Shown here: piece by piece, positions 6,529 to 7,613 of the stretch | How positions within the stretch are numbered: the first letter of the stretch is position 1 | Layout of the letters: each line of letters opens with the position of its first letter | NCBI GenBank assembly: GCA_027451265.1 | Contig: DAIDJT010000126.1 | Location: 1 to 7,613 of the forward strand | Origin: Bacteroidales bacterium | GTDB lineage: Bacteria > Bacteroidota > Bacteroidia > Bacteroidales > VadinHA17 | Direction of reading: 5' to 3' | DNA: 7,613 nt | The notes under the pieces: model-generated | What the model saw: only the letters and a program-made list of their open reading frames with translations | What the model was told of the DNA's origin: nothing | Databases searched by the model: none | Translations under genes and position numbers: made by a program

Positions 6529-6552
6529 ATTTTCGGCTTACCTCAGCAGAAC
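6514..6552 (-). promoter_or_regulatory. Alternative leader hairpin (A:B) that would free the corA RBS
   Basis: In the transcript GTTCTGCTGAGGTA (6552-6539) pairs with TACCTCCGTGGAAC (6527-6514). This makes 13 pairs, two of them G-U, with one U/C mismatch and an 11-nt loop. It uses arm B, so it excludes the B:C hairpin and leaves AGGAGG single-stranded. The two G-U pairs would be A/C mismatches in a plus-strand RNA, so the fold suits only the corA-sense transcript. Arm A coincides exactly with codons 13-17 of the leader ORF. Confidence 0.6.
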
Positions 6553-6588
6553 TAAATTAAAAAAACGGCTCGCGTGATAATCGTCCAT
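6538..6588 (-). CDS. Candidate leader peptide ORF upstream of corA
   Basis: The ORF has 16 codons plus TAA and encodes MDDYHASRFFNLVLLR. It is the first ATG after the predicted corA start site, and its ATG lies 26 nt after a perfect -7 box. That spacing matches the GH3 gene (25 nt) and the polyamine gene (22 nt) in this window. The last five codons, including the stop, are arm A of the leader switch. A ribosome ending here would cover arm A and favour the hairpin that hides the corA RBS. It is acidic near the start (DD) and hydrophobic with a final Arg. I recognise no homologue. An ORF this short can arise by chance, so the case rests on position. A similar arrangement is known from corL and mgtL in enterobacteria. 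Confidence 0.45.
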   Translation of the reverse strand: MDDYHASRFFNLVLLR

Positions 6589-6614
6589 AAAAGACAACTG
6601 TATTGATACGAGTG

Positions 6615-6622
6615 CAAAAATA
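6615..6622 (-). promoter_or_regulatory. Bacteroidota-type -7 box for the corA-trkH operon
   Basis: The minus strand reads TATTTTTG, a perfect TAnnTTTG. Transcription should start near 6608, which gives a leader of about 115 nt before the corA ATG and about 20 nt before the leader ORF. No -33 TTG is visible; a GC-rich inverted repeat occupies that region instead. Confidence 0.5.
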
Positions 6623-6637
6623 TAACTTTTATGGGAA

Positions 6638-6654
6638 CCGCATCGCGGGGCCGC
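6638..6654. repeat. GC-rich inverted half-sites in the divergent corA/polyamine promoter region
   Basis: CCGC (6638-6641), GCGG (6645-6648) and CCGC (6651-6654) form two nested inverted repeats within 17 bp. They stand out in an otherwise AT-rich spacer. The element starts 15 bp upstream of the corA -7 box and ends 19 bp before the divergent -7 box at 6674, so a protein bound here could affect both promoters. An operator role is inferred only. Confidence 0.3.
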
Positions 6655-6673
6655 AAAAAATGTCCAAAAAAAT

Positions 6674-6681
6674 TACCTTTG
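6674..6681 (+). promoter_or_regulatory. Bacteroidota-type -7 box for the polyamine gene
   Basis: TACCTTTG is a perfect TAnnTTTG and ends 22 nt before the ATG at 6704, giving a leader of roughly 15-17 nt. No -33 TTG is seen; the upstream DNA is an A-tract interrupted by TGTCC. Confidence 0.5.
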
Positions 6682-6703
6682 CAAAGAACCTAAATATAAC
6701 GTG

Positions 6704-7613
6704 ATGGGAAAGGTACTTGTTGTGGGAGCCGGCGGCGTGGGCACGGTTGCAGTGACTAAAATGGCAGGGATGACTGATGTTTTCAGTGAGATTATGCTTG
6801 CCAGCCGCACAAAATCAAAATGTGACGCCATAGCTGAACGGATAGGCGGTCACAGGGTGCAGACGGCAAGAGTTGATGCTGACAACGTGCCGGAAATGAC
6901 AGAGCTCATCCGCTCATTCCGGCCTGATCTTGTTGTCAACCTTGCGCTTCCGTACCAGGACCTTAACATAATGGATGCATGCCTTGCCACAGGCGTTGCC
7001 TACCTTGACACCGCGAACTACGAACCGCCGGAGGAGGCAAAATACGAATATTCATGGCAGTGGGCGTACAATGAGCGCTACCGCGAAGCTGGGCTCACCG
7101 CGATACTGGGATGCGGATTTGACCCCGGGGTGACCGGAGTGTTCACAGCGCATGCCGCGAAGCATCACTTCAGTGAAATTCATTACCTTGACATAGTTGA
7201 CTGCAATGCCGGCGATCACGGCAAACCCTTTGCCACCAACTTCAACCCGGAAATCAACATACGCGAAGTGACCCAGAAGGGCAAGTACTGGGAGAACGGC
7301 AAATGGATTTACACCGAACCCCATGAGATACACAAGCCTCTGACATATCCGGGCATCGGACCGAAAGAGTCGTATCTCATATACCATGAGGAACTGGAGT
7401 CACTTGTGAAGAACTACCCGACAATCAGGCGGGCAAGATTCTGGATGACCTTCGGACAGGAGTATCTAACCCATCTAAGGGTGATTCAGAATATAGGAAT
7501 GGCAAGGATTGACCCGGTACTGTATAACGGAGTGGAGATCATTCCCATACAGTTCCTCAAGGCTGTCCTTCCTAACCCGGGCGAGCTGGGCGAGAACTAC
7601 AAGGGATGGACAT
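6704..7613 (+). CDS. Carboxynorspermidine/carboxyspermidine synthase, saccharopine dehydrogenase-like (5' part)
   Basis: 303 residues are visible from ATG at 6704; the frame runs off the window. An in-frame GTG just upstream (6701) is possible but ATG is preferred. The N-terminal Rossmann domain begins MGKVLVVGAGGVGTVAVTK, with the NAD(P) glycine loop GAGGVG at 8-13, and continues through VVNLALPYQDLNIMDACL (77-94) and YLDTANYEPPE (100-110). CGFDPGVTGVFTAHA at 137-151 and DCNAGDHGKPFATNFNPEIN at 166-185 fit the carboxynorspermidine synthase branch of the Lys1/saccharopine dehydrogenase family. These enzymes condense a diamine (putrescine or diaminopropane) with aspartate semialdehyde and reduce the product with NADPH. 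A decarboxylase then gives spermidine or norspermidine. The family is normally about 400 residues, so roughly 100 are missing. Choice of diamine cannot be read from the sequence; spermidine synthesis is the usual role in Bacteroidota. It diverges from corA. Confidence 0.85.
   Translation, partial: MGKVLVVGAGGVGTVAVTKMAGMTDVFSEIMLASRTKSKCDAIAERIGGHRVQTARVDADNVPEMTELIRSFRPDLVVNLALPYQDLNIMDACLATGVAYLDTANYEPPEEAKYEYSWQWAYNERYREAGLTAILGCGFDPGVTGVFTAHAAKHHFSEIHYLDIVDCNAGDHGKPFATNFNPEINIREVTQKGKYWENGKWIYTEPHEIHKPLTYPGIGPKESYLIYHEELESLVKNYPTIRRARFWMTFGQEYLTHLRVIQNIGMARIDPVLYNGVEIIPIQFLKAVLPNPGELGENYKGWT

Noticed and set aside
6514..6552. A:B leader hairpin read as an intrinsic transcription terminator
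   Set aside because: The stem is followed by an A-rich stretch in the transcript, not by a U-run, so control of translation is more likely.
7052..7387. 111-codon minus-strand ORF inside the polyamine gene
   Set aside because: It is antisense to a gene with clear family motifs over the same bases, and has no recognisable domain.

Overview
The window looks like chromosomal DNA of a member of the Bacteroidota, probably Bacteroidales-like and of medium GC content. The evidence is the gene set and the promoters. The set includes a kinase fused to a RapZ C-terminal domain, a MurU-type nucleotidyltransferase, a secreted NagZ-type GH3 and a carboxynorspermidine-synthase family enzyme. Perfect TAnnTTTG -7 boxes lie 22-26 nt before start codons, and most starts have no Shine-Dalgarno. 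I see no mobile element, tRNA, rRNA or CRISPR array. Gene density is high: apart from two divergent promoter regions (712-819 and 6494-6703), genes touch or overlap.

Left part (1-4110): a peptidoglycan amino-sugar divergon. A secreted GH3 beta-N-acetylglucosaminidase (5' part only) reads leftward. Reading rightward are a NagX/HGSNAT-like membrane acyltransferase, an AmgK-type sugar kinase fused to a RapZ-like amino-sugar-phosphate-binding domain, and a MurU-type uridylyltransferase. The three rightward genes are spaced by +1 and -4 nt, so they form one operon. Together they suggest release of GlcNAc/MurNAc, phosphorylation at C1 and conversion to UDP-MurNAc. The RapZ-like domain may act as a built-in sensor.

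Middle (4071-6622): a leftward cation-transport operon, corA then trkH. Its 3' end overlaps murU by 18 bp, and its likely terminator lies inside the murU coding sequence. The operon has a leader of about 115 nt that holds the most unusual structure in the window. A 16-codon leader ORF ends inside the first arm of a three-arm RNA switch. Arm B can pair either with arm A (13 pairs in 14 positions) or with arm C (8 perfect pairs), and arm C is the strong AGGAGG ribosome binding site of corA. This resembles in logic, though not in sequence, the corL/mgtL leader peptides of enterobacteria, and it may be an undescribed Bacteroidota attenuator that controls cation uptake.

Right part (6674-7613): a divergent gene for a carboxynorspermidine/carboxyspermidine synthase (saccharopine dehydrogenase-like) of polyamine synthesis, cut by the window edge. 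It shares with corA a promoter region that contains a GC-rich set of inverted half-sites.
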